Source of the DNA: Streptomyces sp. NRRL F-2580
GTDB taxonomy: Bacteria; Actinomycetota; Actinomycetes; Streptomycetales; Streptomycetaceae
DNA: 64,000 bases
NCBI RefSeq assembly: GCF_000720115.1
Contig: NZ_JOIR01000036.1
Coordinates: 1-64,000, forward strand
Direction: 5' to 3'
Below the pieces are notes generated by a model that ran no database searches, was not told the DNA's origin, and was given only the letters and a program-made list of their open reading frames with translations. The number at the start of each line of letters is the position of its first letter. Within the stretch, counting starts at the first letter, position 1. Both the position numbers and the translations under genes were made by a program. Positions 63,371 to 64,000 of this stretch are shown here, piece after piece.

Positions 63371-64000
63371 GTGAGAACGAGAACGAGAACGCGAACGTGA
63401 CCCAGGGGAACGGCACGGCGGGCTGGGGCTGGGAACCGGTCCCGCAGGGCGGCGAGTACGACTCGGACGCCACGGCCTTCGTGAAACTGCCGCAGGACAT
63501 GCTGGACGCGCTCGGCACCGGGGAGCCCCTCGCGGCACCCGGGCACGGGTACGTGCCGCCGCCGATGATCGTGCCGCTCGGCTCGGCCACCACCGATCCG
63601 GCGGCCACGGGCACGTGGACGATCCCGGTGCAGTGGCCGGAGGCGGGAGGTTCGGCTCCGGCCGGGTCGGCGCCCGCGGCCGGGTCGGGTCCGGGGTCCG
63701 GGTCCGGGTCGGTGGGCGGGCCGATTCCCGCGTCGATCCCGATCCCGGCGTCGGTCGCCGCCGCCTTCGCCGAGGCGGAGCCGGAGCAGCCGGCGGACCC
63801 GGGCGCGACGGGGGAGTGGCGGTTCCCGCAGGCGGCGCAGGAGCCCGAGACCGCGGCCTCGGCGACCGGCCAGTGGGCCGTACCCGAGTTCTCCGAATTC
63901 CCCGGACAGCAGGGTGACTTCCGCCAGGGCGGGCTGGACGCCGACTGGAGCCAGGCCCCGGCGACGCTGCCGGGCGGCGCCCCGGCGCCGTGGGCGTACC
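63367..64000 (+). CDS. Long N-terminal extension of the next dehydrogenase subunit (partial)
   Basis: The frame is open from ATG 63367 (overlapping the previous stop) to the window end, at least 211 codons. The visible part is disordered: Glu/Asn start (MSENENENANVTQGNG), Pro/Ala/Gly-rich linkers, and three copies of a short motif ATG-x-W-x-x-P (ATGTWTIP, ATGEWRFP, ATGQWAVP at about residues 79, 148 and 166). In related Streptomyces loci a 2Fe-2S subunit follows the FAD subunit, so that identity is inferred from order; no ferredoxin Cys motif is in the window yet. Confidence 0.65.
   Translation, partial: MSENENENANVTQGNGTAGWGWEPVPQGGEYDSDATAFVKLPQDMLDALGTGEPLAAPGHGYVPPPMIVPLGSATTDPAATGTWTIPVQWPEAGGSAPAGSAPAAGSGPGSGSGSVGGPIPASIPIPASVAAAFAEAEPEQPADPGATGEWRFPQAAQEPETAASATGQWAVPEFSEFPGQQGDFRQGGLDADWSQAPATLPGGAPAPWAY

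Overview
This window is a stretch of a Streptomyces (or very close actinomycete) chromosome. The evidence is the very high G+C content with strong third-position GC bias, frequent GTG starts, and a gene order I recognise from the Streptomyces core: mtrA-mtrB-lpqB, hpf, secA, the large NAD-glutamate dehydrogenase, the kinase pair pkaA/pkaB, prfB, ftsEX, smpB-ssrA, narK-nnaR, malic enzyme, hupA and murA. No rRNA, tRNA, CRISPR array, insertion sequence or prophage was seen. The only transfer-like feature is a small toxin-antitoxin pair next to ssrA.

Layout. 1-2.4 kb (minus): three overlapping membrane-protein genes divergent from mtrA; the first is cut by the window edge and carries four 28-residue repeats. 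2.6-9.9 kb (plus): the MtrAB-LpqB envelope/cell-cycle signalling operon, a ComF-type protein, the ribosome hibernation factor and a NarL-type regulator. 10-11.7 kb (minus): a YcaQ-like DNA glycosylase and an acetyltransferase. 12-16.9 kb: secA, an Rv3235-family protein on the opposite strand, a DUF6912-like gene and a HAD phosphatase. 17.3-22.2 kb: the 1659-residue NAD-glutamate dehydrogenase.

22.4-27.4 kb: an ABC-2 exporter of the teichoic acid/polysaccharide type, a divergent TetR regulator with two matching operators, and a fused glycosyltransferase/CDP-glycerol glycerophosphotransferase. Together they look like a cell-wall glycopolymer module. 27.5-31.1 kb (minus): a three-gene sugar ABC importer without its own ATPase. 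31.2-37.9 kb: an FHA-FtsK/SpoIIIE ATPase divergent from two membrane Ser/Thr kinases (PkaA, PkaB). 38-39.3 kb (minus): an isopenicillin-N-synthase-family oxygenase preceded by a 29-codon Cys-containing leader peptide. 39.4-45 kb: prfB, a small zinc-ribbon membrane protein, ftsE, ftsX, an S41 protease lipoprotein, smpB and tmRNA, followed by yefM-yoeB.

45.6-51.4 kb: an MFS transporter with divergent LysR regulator, then narK, nnaR and an acetyltransferase. 51.7-64 kb: a CGNR zinc-finger regulator, a HelD/HelR-like motor protein, a candidate structured small RNA, malic enzyme, hupA, murA (minus), a YqgE protein, a DUF3039 protein, a GH20 hexosaminidase and the first two genes of a xanthine-dehydrogenase-type operon, the last one cut by the window end.

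The most interesting non-routine signals are the candidate terminator-capped RNA at about 54874-55020, the leader peptide at 39219-39308, the near-identical 84-bp repeats at 91-426, the twin TetR operators at 24189-24253, and a dispersed double-hairpin intergenic repeat present at five loci. Most genes are ordinary housekeeping genes; I do not claim a wholly new enzymatic system here.
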